The translations under genes and the position numbers were made by a program. A model generated the notes under the pieces. The model saw nothing but the letters and a program-made list of their open reading frames with translations, made no database searches and was not told the origin of the DNA. From the NCBI RefSeq assembly GCF_002127325.2, contig NC_035435.2, positions 125,834,526 to 125,898,525 on the forward strand: a DNA stretch of 64,000 nucleotides. The letters are read 5' to 3'. Of the stretch, positions 25,519-36,757 are shown piece by piece. The stretch comes from Helianthus annuus (Eukaryota > Streptophyta > Magnoliopsida > Asterales > Asteraceae). The stretch's first letter is position 1; the number at the start of each line of letters is the position of its first letter.

Positions 25519-25535
25519 CCTGAAGTAGGGGAGAC
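25519..25535 (+). promoter_or_regulatory. Polypurine tract of G1
   Basis: A purine-rich run (GAAGTAGGGGAGAC) precedes the LTR start TGTGACATCTG. It is nearly the same as the G2 tract on the opposite strand. Confidence 0.7.
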
Positions 25536-26630
25536 TGTGACATCTGTGCTTGTGATATCATCGTACAAACTCTGAACAATACAAGATTAATAAAACAGTG
25601 CGTTGTGATCCCAATGTTTGTCATTTATGTTTGATTTTATTCACATGTTGATTTTTGATCGATTTTGAACTCTATATCGCTTTCTAGGGACTTATACGCA
25701 AACTGATGCGTAAACACGATCAGTTTAACGCAAAAAACACTCCGGAACATCATCATAAACTTAACATACCTTAAATAACCTTTACATAACTTAGAAATAA
25801 GTTTTAAAGGCTTTGGTATGGCAAAAACAAGTTTATTCGCTCTTATGGACTATTTGCGTCAACTTGCAAAAGTCTGCTGTTTCGTAAGAGAACGCACAGT
25901 CCGGAACTTGATCATAAGTTAAACATACCATATATAACCTAAACATGGCTTAGAAATAAGCTTTGATAGGTTCGGTGTGCGAAAACATGCTTACATGATC
26001 TTACAGGGACTAAAAGTGTCAAAAACAGCGTAAGTTTGCATTTCCGCGCATATCTTACGTTCTGGCCACATCTGGACATCCAAAATTTTTGTACACACTA
26101 AAATATTTTTATTTTAGTGTTTGGGACGCGAAAACGCCATTCGTCACGCATTTTGGATCGTACACACGTCCGTTTGAGTTTCGTCGTAATTTAACGAACA
26201 ACGCGACCGTACGACCAAACGAGCCGACATTCGAGAGTTCTCCGAGCATATTTTGAGTCCTCTAAACCTTATTGACCTTGTAGAGCCTTGAAAATGGCTT
26301 AACGGGTATCAAAAGTGCCAAAAATGGACTCGAATGCATGCAGGGACCTAAACTGCCAAATTTCAAACTTGTGCTGATCTGGGGAAGTCAGGCGGGGCGC
26401 GTAAGCCCACCCCCATTACTTACGCGGGCCATGTGGACATACCAGCGACCAGAAACTTGTTTTCAGCAATCTGTTGCTAATTCAGGGGCTGTTTATGCAA
26501 ATTTTTGGTGTGTTAAGCAAGTTTAAGTGATCACCAAGGCTTCTAATCATCTCCTAATACATGTGTGGCTGTGATTTAATCCTTGGAGGCTACCCAAACA
26601 CTTGTAATGATCTTGTTAATTCACTACAAC

Positions 26631-26639
26631 TATAAATAG
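26631..26639 (+). promoter_or_regulatory. Putative TATA box of G1 LTR
   Basis: TATAAATAG is followed by a TTCACTCATTCCTTGCTCATTCC leader resembling the transcript starts of the A and G2 LTRs. Confidence 0.6.
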
Positions 26640-27672
26640 CTTCACCAATTCACTCATTCCTTGCTCATTCCTCATTCATCTTCTCTCTTATCTCCTTTGG
26701 AGCTCTCTCAAGCTGATTTGGGACTTGTCTTCTTTGTAGAAAAGATAGCAAGGACTTTAGTGAGCATTCTTTCATTCCTTTTATTGCTTTCTAGTTTAAA
26801 AAGTCAAACAAATGTTTGACTTTCAGTTTGACCAGTTTTTGGTCAACGCAAAGTTCGGTTGAACTTTGCAACGTGATTGTAATCACGTTGGTTATAATCC
26901 TTAGTGATTATACCCGCTGATTACCACGTTAACTAGGTGTAGTGACGAGTCAAAGTTTCGGTCAAAATGCGTTTTAGCACGCATTTTGGAATGGAACTAC
27001 TTTAGGGTATCAAAACACTTTGTTTTGATACCAAATCAGTAGGTTAGACATGTTTTGACATGTTTAACTCGTCACTATTAGTTTAGTGCTTGTTTAGGGT
27101 CGTAAGGTAAGCGGTCTAAACAACGGCTTACACTTCCGAACCCGACCCGTTTGGTCGATCTTTAGGATCTGACCAAGCTTAGTTAGTGATCATAGTTGCA
27201 TAGGGAATAACCTCAGAGGTTATACCTTATGATCACATAGGATTGGTTAGTCATTTGCTAGTTAGCTTGTATGCCCATAGGAAATGACCAAAATGCCCTT
27301 TTGAAGCATAAATCCGTATTTTGACTATGTGAACATATTTTTGACATGTAAACTGATTTAGTAACATGTTTAGGGATAATTGGGCATGTAAGACTTGACA
27401 TCGCACCTAGATAACCATCCGAACATAGTTTTACGCAAACGACGCCTTATAGCAGCTTATGTTACCATAATGTGTCGAAACGGGTCAAAAGCACTTAGAT
27501 AGACTTTCCAATCAGAATGTAGGGCCTACTAAATCATACCATATGAGTTCAAATACTCATTTGATTTATAGAACCTCATTCTATCATATCTCCCGATTTA
27601 GGATCCGTTTATTAACATAGTTACCTATACTAGGTGCTGTTTGATTCTGTGATACTTGGAGCTTAAATTGGT

Positions 27673-27677
27673 CTTAT
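27673..27677. repeat. Target-site duplication CTTAT, left
   Basis: The five bases are identical to 38730-38734 on the far side of the composite. They show that the 27678-38729 array integrated as one unit. Confidence 0.9.
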
Positions 27678-29452
27678 TGATGTGGGGTAAAATACACATA
27701 TTTGTCTTGTGTAAATTGTATAATTTTTGTATAGTTTTAATTTGTTTTTATTTAGTTTCTAGTAGTATATTATATTCTTTTGTGTTTTGGCAGATCCTGG
27801 TGTAAATGGAGCAAAAACGAGTAATATGGAAATGACCAGCCAGTTGGGCAGAGTAGGATGCCAGTGACTAAATTGAAATTGCCGCTATTTTCTGTGATTG
27901 GGCCGAGCTTGTTTATCTCTATATTATTAAAGTTGAAGGGCCAAATTACAATTAAAGGAAAGTTGCTTTAAAAATAAGTCATAAAAAATGAGGGACATAA
28001 GTGTACATGAGCTGGAAGTTCTAATTAATTCTCCTCCACAAAGGACAATAAATGTACATTCTTTGGCTTCCTGTTGTTGACCGATTTTAGGATGGCCAAT
28101 ATTGGATTATTATAAAAGAAAGAGGAAATTTATGTGGATGGATTTAATTTAGAAAAATGGCAATATTGGATGTGATATAAGCTGTACATGAGCAAGGGAC
28201 GAATTGTGAAGCATCAGGTTCAGGGCTACGGAATCATCGGGATCGAGCGGGAAGTTTGGAGAACAAGGAACTATCGGGTTTTGTTACTCGATTTCATTAG
28301 TTCTCTATTTTTTTCTCTTATTTAGTATCGATGAATTCTTGTTTGAAACTTTGTTTATTTGTTTTTAAGACCATGATGACCGGCTAAACTTTTAAGCCAC
28401 CTAGACTTAGTTGAATGGATTGATTAATGTTTTTACCGTTTTCGTTATTTGCATGATTGTTATGGGTGATTGTGTTTAGTAAGCGGTTTGATTTAATGGT
28501 TTGATGTGTATGCGTGCTTTGATTCGGTTTATTGTTATTATTTGCTTCATATGATTCTTAGTGACGGTCTATATCACAACATAGAGTCATATTAGGGTTT
28601 AGGATTTCGGTGAGTGTCTATATCACGTAAGAAAACCTTAACTCTTTAGGGAGAATCGGCCGGTAATCTCTAGAAGTAAATGGTAATAATTTGCTAAGTC
28701 TTAGTGTTCTACTAGTCCTAATACCTGGGAAGTGAGGGGCTATTGGTAGGTCTTATCCGGCGAATTGCTTTAGATAGTCCTTGGGAAAGGTCATGTCTTG
28801 GTTTACCAGTCGGTTTTATTAGTCTATCAAGTCAAATTAATTAATCCAAACTACCCTAGATCTATGATTGGGAAAGAGTAGGTCAACATTAGTGTACTTA
28901 CACAATAATTAGACAACTGGGAAGGCGTCTAATAACCGGTAGGATTAACGACCTAGGTAGTTCCACAGGTTTCTCCTTGAGAAGGGTCGAGGGGCTTAGT
29001 TGGTTCTTAATAGGTTTAGTATTATAAGATCTCGGTTCCATAACTCACGCATTTAACTTAATCGGTAATCTCTTAAAAACGATCCAGGATTCTTGTCTAG
29101 GTGGTCTCGTCTCTCATATAAGAATCGTCTTTGTTTTCCTTCGTATTTAGTCTAGTTTTAGTTAATTAATTAGTTTAAATAGATTTCCTTAGTTTTTCAG
29201 TAACCCCCCCCCCCCAACCAATTAAACAGTTAGAGTCTGTGTCAGTCCAGGTCTAGATAGAGTCTAATTAGCGTAATTAGAGAGTCTCGTGGGTTCGATA
29301 CTCGGACTTACTGTAGCTATACTGCATTGATCGGTACACTTGCCGGTTGCGTGGTTTAGTTTTAGATCGAGTCTAAGTTTATAAATTTAAAGCTTAGAGT
29401 GTCTAGATTAGGTTAATTTAGTACTTTTTATTTAACCACTTTTAGCACATCA
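27678..29452 (+). repeat. First LTR of Athila-like composite
   Basis: It is 1775 bp, from TGATGTGGGG to AGCACATCA. It lacks about 200 bp present in the other two LTRs. At the join near 28172-28180, ACATGAG appears between the deletion ends and matches a nearby upstream tract at about 28012. It has TATAAAAG at 28111-28118 with the palindrome CCAATATTGG (28096-28105) just upstream, and a C-tract at about 29205-29215. Confidence 0.85.
28096..28118 (+). promoter_or_regulatory. CCAATATTGG palindrome and TATA box
   Basis: The 10-bp perfect palindrome contains a CCAAT box on both strands, five bases before TATAAAAG. The arrangement is preserved in all three LTRs (near 32524-32546 and 37176-37198). 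Confidence 0.55.
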
Positions 29453-29458
29453 AGTTTT

Positions 29459-29476
29459 TGGCGCCGTTGCCGGGGA
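29459..29476 (+). promoter_or_regulatory. Primer-binding site, tRNA-Asp type
   Basis: TGGCGCCGTTGCCGGGGA follows the LTR end after six bases. It is the tRNA-Asp 3'-end complement characteristic of Athila-group elements. The copy after the middle LTR is at about 34088-34105. Confidence 0.85.
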
Positions 29477-29559
29477 CTCTTGGCGATTGCGTTTATTAGC
29501 TTTGACTGGACTTAATTGACATTATACGTGCTACTTGTTTTTTGTATATTGAGTCGTAG

Positions 29560-30722
29560 GTGCCTAATTGTCTGTGTCTTTTATTTTTCTTGAGTCTTGT
29601 GAATATGTGTGAAATTTGTGAAGGACCTCATTTTACTGTTAAGTGCCCACAATATGAGGGGTCCTCTGCACATTATTATGCTAACCCCTATGTGCAGCCG
29701 CAGTCATATTTTTCATATGGGTATCCTTCGTACCAGTATGAGGAACCGTATCACCAGCCCCAACAACAAAATTCTAAAGTCTATGAGCAGGAACAACTGG
29801 ATAGGATAATGGGGATGTTAGTTCAACTAGTAGCTACGAATGAGACTACTCAGAAAATGATTCAAGAACATGAAGTCCTGCTTCAAAATCAGCAGTCTAT
29901 ACTCTCAGACATTCGATGTTCAGTATAAGAAATGTCTAGGAAATTAGAAGAAGTAGAAGAAACTAAGAATAAGGGCATCATTGATTTTGGTTGTGAAGAA
30001 GAGGAGATTATGATGCAAATGGCTAATTGCAGGATATTGAGAGAGAGTGTGGAAGAAGTAGATGAGTGGCAAGTCTACCAGGAATCATTAGTTAAGGAAG
30101 TAGATGTTGAAGAGGAATTAGATTTAGGAGATTCCTTAGGTAGTCTATTTGATGATGAGGTAGAAGTTGAGGTAGAGAAAAAAGTGTTAATTTGGGAAGA
30201 TGAGTTTTTAGGGAGTTAGAAGGTTTATCAGAATCTGAACAAGTAGGGGAATTTGATCCATTAGGTGATTTAGCAAATTTGGAAGCCCTACTAGAAGGTA
30301 AACCCGAGAAAATAAGTGAACCCACACCGCACGTAGAAATTAAGTGTGGGGATCTTCCCAAGGAAGTAGAGAGAATGGTGGAAGATGAAGAACATCATAG
30401 CTGGCCCGTGGTAGAGGTAACTTAAGATTTAAGGCCACGGTAGAGGGCAAGAAAGAAAGAACCTGGAAACCGGAGATGGTTTTGGGTCGGAAGATGGGCG
30501 AAACAGAAAATGGAGCAATTAAAGTGCAAGCACGACTGCTATTATCGTTACATGCCACGCATCCGGTCCATTCCAGGTAAGTTTAAATATTGGTGGTCTG
30601 ACCCGTTTAAAATTTTCAAAATATTTCATTATTCCGCCCTTAAATGTTTAACTGTTTTCGAGGATCGGGTGGAACTAAACGGGTTAGATAGGGTTCAAGT
30701 CAAAGAGAAACCTCCTGCTTAA
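29560..30722 (+). pseudogene. Gag-like ORF of first internal unit (broken)
   Basis: A Gag-like protein begins just after the PBS. An early C-X2-C-X3-H-X4-C knuckle (CEICEGPHFTVKC, from about 29605) is followed by a Tyr/Gln/Pro-rich stretch, then an acidic coiled-coil-like region and a basic C-terminal part ending KEKPPA. Lesions: TAA at 29926 where the second unit has GAA, a one-base deletion near 30215 that shifts frame to a stop at 30217, and a TAA near 30423. The knuckle matches the CEGCGGPHESWSC type in the Athila gag-pro element at 51760. It sits at the N-terminus with no capsid-like domain before it, so this may be a reduced Gag. Function unknown. Confidence 0.65.
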
Positions 30723-32118
30723 GTTCAAGTGTGGGGAGGTTTTGTAGAGTTTGTATTTTGAGTCTTTTATTTTGTACCATGAGTTTAAGTTAATAGTTTT
30801 GAGTCAGTCTTTTGTTTAGAGTCGGTACTGATTTGGGTTTTGTTTTGTTTTGTTGTGATTGTGCAGGTTTGGATTGTACCACCCGTACTCAATCTCCATT
30901 CGGGTGATTTCGGAGCTGCCATATTGATACAACCCAAGCAGACTAGGCAACGATCGCGAAGGAAATGCTATACGATCGTTCGTTGGATTAAAGACTCATA
31001 CAGCTGGCACTGACTTTTGTCCTAACCAGCTAAGTCTTTTCCAATTCTCTCTGTTATTTATTTCTTATTTATTTTTAGTTTCCGTCTCTGCATTGGGGAC
31101 AATGCAAATCTCAAGTGTGGGGATGGGTAACTGCTTTTTAGGTTAGTTTGAGTCATAAAAATTTAAAAAACAAAAAAAAAATTGAAAAAATCCAAAAAAA
31201 AAATTGAAAGAATCAGAAAATGTCTTTCGAATAAAAAGAAGTTTGCAATTAAAACGGAAAATGATAGAAAAGATGAATTTTTATTTGGGTTCAAATAATA
31301 ATAATATAAGATTAAATAAGTCGAGCTTGTGTCTAGTTTGGGATATGTGAATAGGCCCGGGTTTGGTTTTAGGTCCCTTTGATTTAATATACCTTAATTG
31401 TCGGTCTACTAGTGGGTTTTCGCCTGGGAGATATGGGAAATCAAAACTGCCAATAAGAGTATAAGGGACACCGTTACAAGTTAAAAACGTTAGAGTTTGT
31501 GATCGTGCGAAAAAAAAATGATGAGCTAGAAACTAAATGAAAGTAGCGCATTCCTATGTAGTCTGGGTTGGGGACAGTAACTCTACAGCCGGATTACCGC
31601 TAGGGTGTGTGAAATCGATTGTGCAAAGAAAAGAAAATGTACCGAAGCTTAAGTAATCCGAGTTGGGGATAGCGACTCTACAGCCGGATTGCCTCTTAGT
31701 TAGGGAAAGCAACGTCTAGGCTCATTGAAAAAAAAAAGAAGGGAAAAAAAAAGAAAAGCGGAAAAAATGGAAAAAGAAAAAATTTTTGATTGTAAACTCT
31801 ATTGGTTTTGATATAAGACGGTTGGGAATTGGTCCAATGATCGTTCCTTTAGTCCTCTAAGCTTGAGGCAGGATTAGGTGGACCGTAAATTCTAGCGTGA
31901 GACCCTAGGTAGACTGACCGCAATTAAATTAAATTCACATGATAAGGGCTTGAGACCGGATTTTGGTTTAAAGGGACAAGTATATTCACAATCGCGGCTA
32001 ATGCAAGTTTTGGTTTTAATAAAACATAAATATACTTTTGACCCGAGTGATTATTTATCTCTGATTTCGTTGCGTAATTCTTTTTCGAGGACGAAAAAAG
32101 GTTAAGTGTAGGGATATT
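30723..32118 (+). other. Noncoding 3' region of first Athila-like unit
   Basis: It begins with AAGTTCAAGTGTGGGGAGG, then GACAATGCAAATCTCAAGTGTGGGGATGG, both typical of Athila-like 3' untranslated regions. It contains A-rich low-complexity runs (31155-31290, 31725-31790) and two copies of a GGGGA(C/T)AGTGACTCTACAGCCGGATT-like repeat (about 31573-31605 and 31665-31690). It ends in AAGTGTAGGGATATT before the middle LTR, the likely PPT. Confidence 0.6.
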
Positions 32119-34081
32119 TGATATGGGGTAAAATACACATATTTGTCTCGTGTAAATTGTATAATTTTTGTATAGTTTTAATTTGTTTTTATTTAGTTTC
32201 TAGTAGTATATTATATTCTTTTGTGTTTTGGCAGATCCTGGTGTAAATGGAGCAAAAACGAGTAATATGGAAATGACCAGACAGTTGGGCAGAGTGATGT
32301 CAGTGACTAAATTGAAATTGCCGCTATTTTCTGTGATTGGGCCGAGCTTGTTTATCTCTATATTATTAAAGTTGAAGGGCCAAATTACAATTAAAGGAAA
32401 GTTGGTTTAAAAATAAGTCAGGACATAAGTGTACATGAGCTGGAAGTTCTAATTAATTCTTCTCTACAAAAGACAATAAATGTACATTCTTTGGCTTCCT
32501 GTTGTTGACCGATTTTAGGATGGCCAATATTGGATTATTATAAAAGAAAGAGGAAATTTGTGTGGATGGATTTAATTTAGAAATATGGCAATATTGGATG
32601 TGAAATAAGCTGTTGGAGGTTTTGAGTAGTGGGCCGCCCAAAAATCAGTAATTCTTGTGATCGTAAATGGGCCATTTATCAAGATGTTTTGCGATTACCA
32701 TAGTCAATATCAACATCAGAGGCGACCATATATTTTTAATATATAGATACGGCGGTTTTAGAGGGCGGAACATTAGAGGACTGCCATTACAACATCAGAA
32801 TATCAGACGCAAGGCAGGAGCAAGGGACGAATTGTGAAGCATCAGGTTCAAGGCTACGGAATCATCGGGATCGAGCGGGAAGTTTGGAGAACAAGGAACT
32901 ATCGGGTTTTGTTACTCGATTTCTTTAGTTCTCTATTTTTTTTTTCTCTTATTTAGTATCGATGAATTCTTGTTTGAAACTTTGTTTATTTGTTTTTAAG
33001 AGCTTGATGATCGGCTAAACTTTTATGCCACCTAGACTTAGTTGAATGGATTGATTAATGTTTTTACCGTTTTCGTTATTTGCATGATTGTTATGGGTGA
33101 TTGTGTTTAGTAAGCGGTTTGATTTAATGGTTTGATGTGTATGCGTTCTTTGATTCGATTTATTGTTATTATTTGCTTCATATGATTCTTAGTGACGGTC
33201 TATATCACAACATAGAGTCATATTAGGGTTTAGGATTTCGGTGAGTGTCTATATCACGTAAGAAAACCTTAACTCTTTAGGGAGAATCGGCCGGTAATCT
33301 CTAGAAGTAAATGGTAATAATTTGCTAAGTCTTAGTGTTCTACTAGTCCTAATACCTGGGAAGTGAGGGGCTATTGGTAGGTCTTATCCGGCGAATTGCT
33401 TTAGATAGTCCTTGGGAAAGGTCATGTCTTGGTTTACCTGTTGGTTTTATTAGTCTATCAAGTCAAATTAATTAATCCAAACTACCCTAGATCTATGATT
33501 GGGAAAGAGTAGGTCAACATTAGGATACTTACACAATAATTAGACAACTGGGAAGGCGTATAATAACCGGTAGAATTAAAGACCTAGGTAGTTCCACAGG
33601 TTTCTCCTTGAGAAGGGTCGAGGGGCTTAGTTGGTTCTTAATAGGTTTAGTATTATAAGATCTAGGTTCCATAACTTGCGCATTTAACTTAATCGGTAAT
33701 CTCTTAAAAACGATCCAGGATTCTTGTCTAGGTGGTCTCGTCTCTCATATAAGAATCGTCTTTGTTTTCCTTCGTATTTAGTCTAGTTTTAGTTAATTAA
33801 TTAGTTTAAATAGATTTCCTTAGTTTTTCAGTAACCCCCCACCCAACCAATTAAACAGTTAGAGTCTGTGTCAGTCTAGGTCTAGATAGAGTCTAATTAA
33901 CATAATTAGAGAGTCTCGTGGGTTCGATACTCGGACTTACTGTAGCTATACTGCATTGATCGGTACACTTGCCGGTTGCGTGGTTTAGTTTTAGATCGAG
34001 TCTAAGTTTGTAAATTTAAAGCTTAGAGTGTCTAGATTAGGTTAATTTAGTACTTTTTATTTAACCACTTTTAGCACATCA
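32119..34081 (+). repeat. Middle LTR of composite (divergent)
   Basis: It is 1963 bp. It starts TGATATGGGG where the outer LTRs have TGATGTGGGG, and carries several other private variants: GAGTGATGTCAGTG, a missing TAAAAAATGAG block after AAGTC, AGCTTGATGATC, GCGTATAATAACC, AACATAATTAG. The outer LTRs share the alternative state at each of these places. It retains the roughly 200-bp block missing from the first LTR. Confidence 0.85.
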
Positions 34082-34188
34082 AGTTTTTGGCGCCGTTGCC
34101 GGGGACTCTTGGCGATTGCGTTTATTAGCTTTGACTGGACTTAATTGACATTATACGTGCTACTTGTTTTTTGTATATTGAGTCGTAG

Positions 34189-35352
34189 GTGTCTAATTGT
34201 CTGTGTCTTTTATTTTTCTTGAGTCTTGTGAATATGTGTGAAATTTGTGGAGGACCTCATTTTACTGTTAAGTGCCCACAATATGAGGGGTCCTCTGCAC
34301 ATTATTATGCTAACCCCTATGTGCGGCCGCAGTCATATTTTTCACAGGGGTATCCTTCGTACCAGTATGAGGAACCGTATCACCAGCCCCAACAACAAAA
34401 TTCTGAAGTATATGAGCAGGAACAGCTGGATAGGATAATGGGGATGTTAGTTCAACTGGTAGCTACGAATGAGACTACTCAGAAAATGATTCAAGAACAT
34501 GAAGTCCTGCTTCAAAATCAGCAATCTATACTCTCAGACATTCGATGTTCAGTAGAAGAAATGTCTAGGAAATTAGAAGAAGTAGAAGAAACTAAGAATA
34601 AGGGCATCATTGATTTTGGTTGTGAAGAAGAGGAGATTATGATGCAAATGGCTAATTGCGGGATATTGAGAAAGAGTGTGGAAGAAGTAGACGAGTGACA
34701 AGTCTACCAGGAATCATTAGTTAAGGAAGTAGATGTTGAAGAGGAATTAGATTTAGGAGATTCCTTAGGTAGTCTGTTTGATGATGAGGTAGAAGTTGAG
34801 GTAGAGAAAAAAGTGTTAATTTGGGAAGATGAGTTTTTAGGGGAGTTAGAAGGTTTATCAGAATCTGAACAAGTAGGGGAATTTGACCCATTAGGTGATT
34901 TAGCAAATTTGGAAGCCCTACTAGAAGGTAAACCCGAGAAAATAAGTGAACCTACACCGCACGTAGAAATTAAGTGTGGGGATCTTCCCAAGGAAGTAGA
35001 GAGAATGGTGGAAGATGAAGAACATCATAGCTGGCCCGTGGTAGAGGTAACTGAAGATTCAAGGCCACGGGAGAGGGCAAGAAAGAAAGAACTTGGAAAC
35101 CAAAGATGGTTTTGGGTCGGAAGATGGGCGAAACAGAAAATGGAGCAATTAAAGTGCAAGCACGACTGCTCTTATCATTACATGCCACGCATCCGGTCCA
35201 TTCCAGGTAAGTTAAAATATTGGTGGTCTGACCTGTTTAAAATTTTCAAAATATTTCATTATTCCGCCCTTAAATGTTTAACTGTTTTCGAGGATCGGGT
35301 GGAACTAAACGAGTTAGATAGGGTTCAAGTCAAAGAGAAACCTCCTGCTTAA
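34189..35352 (+). pseudogene. Gag-like ORF of second internal unit (one stop)
   Basis: It is the same protein as at 29560-30722 but less damaged. One frame runs 388 codons with a single internal TGA at 34696-34698 where the first unit has TGG (Trp). Features in order: short hydrophobic N-terminus, knuckle CEICGGPHFTVKC (residues about 17-29), a Tyr/Gln/Pro-rich region, a predicted coiled-coil with Glu/Lys heptads (about 80-140), an acidic segment rich in Val-Glu repeats, and a basic Trp-rich C-terminal part (about 300-388). No protease motif is present. The two copies carry non-overlapping nonsense lesions, so the ORF was intact in their ancestor. Confidence 0.7.
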
Positions 35353-36757
35353 GTTCAAGTGTGGGGAGGTTTTGTAGAGTTTGTATTTTGAGTCTTTTAT
35401 TTTGTACCATGAGTTTAAGTTAATAGTTTTGAGTCAGTCTTTTGTTTAGAGTCGGTACTGCTTTGGGTTTTGTTTTGTTTTGTTGTGATTGTGCAGGTTT
35501 GGATTGTACCACCCGTACTCAATCTCCATTCGGGTGATTTCGGAGCTGCCATATTGATACAACCAAAGCAGACTAGGCAACGATCGCGAAGGAAATGCTA
35601 TACGATCGTTCGTTGGATTAAAGACTCATACAGCTGGCACTGACTTTTGTCCTAACCAGCTAAGTCTTTTCCAATTCTCTCTGTATTTTATTTATTTCTT
35701 ATTTATTTTTAGTTTCCGTCTCTGCATTGGGGACAATGCAAATCTCAAGTGTGGGAATGGGTAGCTGCTTTTTAGGTTAGTTTGAGTCATAAAAATTTAA
35801 AAAACAAAAAAAAATTTGAAAAAATCCAAAAAAAAAAAATTGAAAAAATCAGAAAATGTCTTTCGAATAAAAAGAAGTTTGCAATTAAAACGGAAAATGA
35901 TAGAAAAGATGAATTTTTATTTGGGTTCAAATAATAATAATATGAGATTAAATAAGTCGAGCTTGTGTCTAGTTTGGGATATGTGAATAGGCCCGGGTTT
36001 GGTTTTAGGTCCCTTTGATTTAATATACCTTAATTGTCGGTCTACTAGTGGGTTTTCGCCTGGGAGATATGGGAAATCAAAACTGCCAATAAGAGTATAA
36101 GGGACACCGTTATAAGTTAAAAACGTTAGAGTTTGTGATCGTGCGAAAAAAAAAAATGATGAGCTAGAAACTAAATGAAAGTAGCGCATTCCTATGTAGT
36201 CTGGGTTGGGGATAGTGACTCTACAGCCGGATTACCGCTAGGGTGTGTGAAATCGACTGTGCAAAGAAAAGAAAAGTACCGAAGCTTAAGTAATCCGAGT
36301 TGGGGATAGCGACTCTACAGCCGGATTGCCTCTTAGTTAGGGAAAGCAACGTCTATGCTCATTGAAAAAAAAAAAGAAAGGAAAAAAAAAGAAAAGCAGA
36401 AAAAAATGGAAAAAGAAAAAATTTTTGATTGTAAACTCTATTGGTTTTGATATAAGACGGTTGGGAATTGGTCCAGTGATCGTTCCTTTAGTCCTATAAG
36501 CTTGAGGTAGGATTAGGTGGACCGTAAATTCTAGCGTGAGACCCTAGGTAGACTGACCGCACTTAAATTAAATTCACATGATAAGGGCTTGAGACCGGAT
36601 TTTGGTTTAAAGGGACAAGTATATTCACAATCGCGGCTAATGCAAGTTTTGGTTTTAATAAAATACAAATATACTTTTGACCCGAGTGATTATTTATCTC
36701 TGATTTCTTTGCATAATTCTTTTTCGAGGACGAAAAAAGGTTAAGTGTAGGGATATT
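35353..36757 (+). other. Noncoding 3' region of second Athila-like unit
   Basis: This is the counterpart of 30723-32118, with the same AAGTGTGGGG blocks, A-rich runs and CTCTACAGCCGGATT repeats. It ends at AAGTGTAGGGATATT immediately before the third LTR. No coding sequence is apparent. Confidence 0.6.

Larger units (their letters stand above)
25536..27677 (+). repeat. G1 LTR, left part
   Basis: This is the LTR from TGTGACATCT up to the Athila composite insertion. It contains the GC hairpin GCGCGTAAG/CTTACGCGG (26397-26430), a TATAAATAG box (26631-26639), the perfect GGTATCAAAAC hairpin (27006-27032) and palindromic ACATGT and GTCAAAC elements shared with G2. The sequence resumes at 38735 after the CTTAT duplication. 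Confidence 0.8.

Noticed and set aside
29200..29216. Poly-C run as a functional element (also near 33835 and 38480)
   Set aside because: Length varies among the three LTR copies, as expected of homopolymer slippage.
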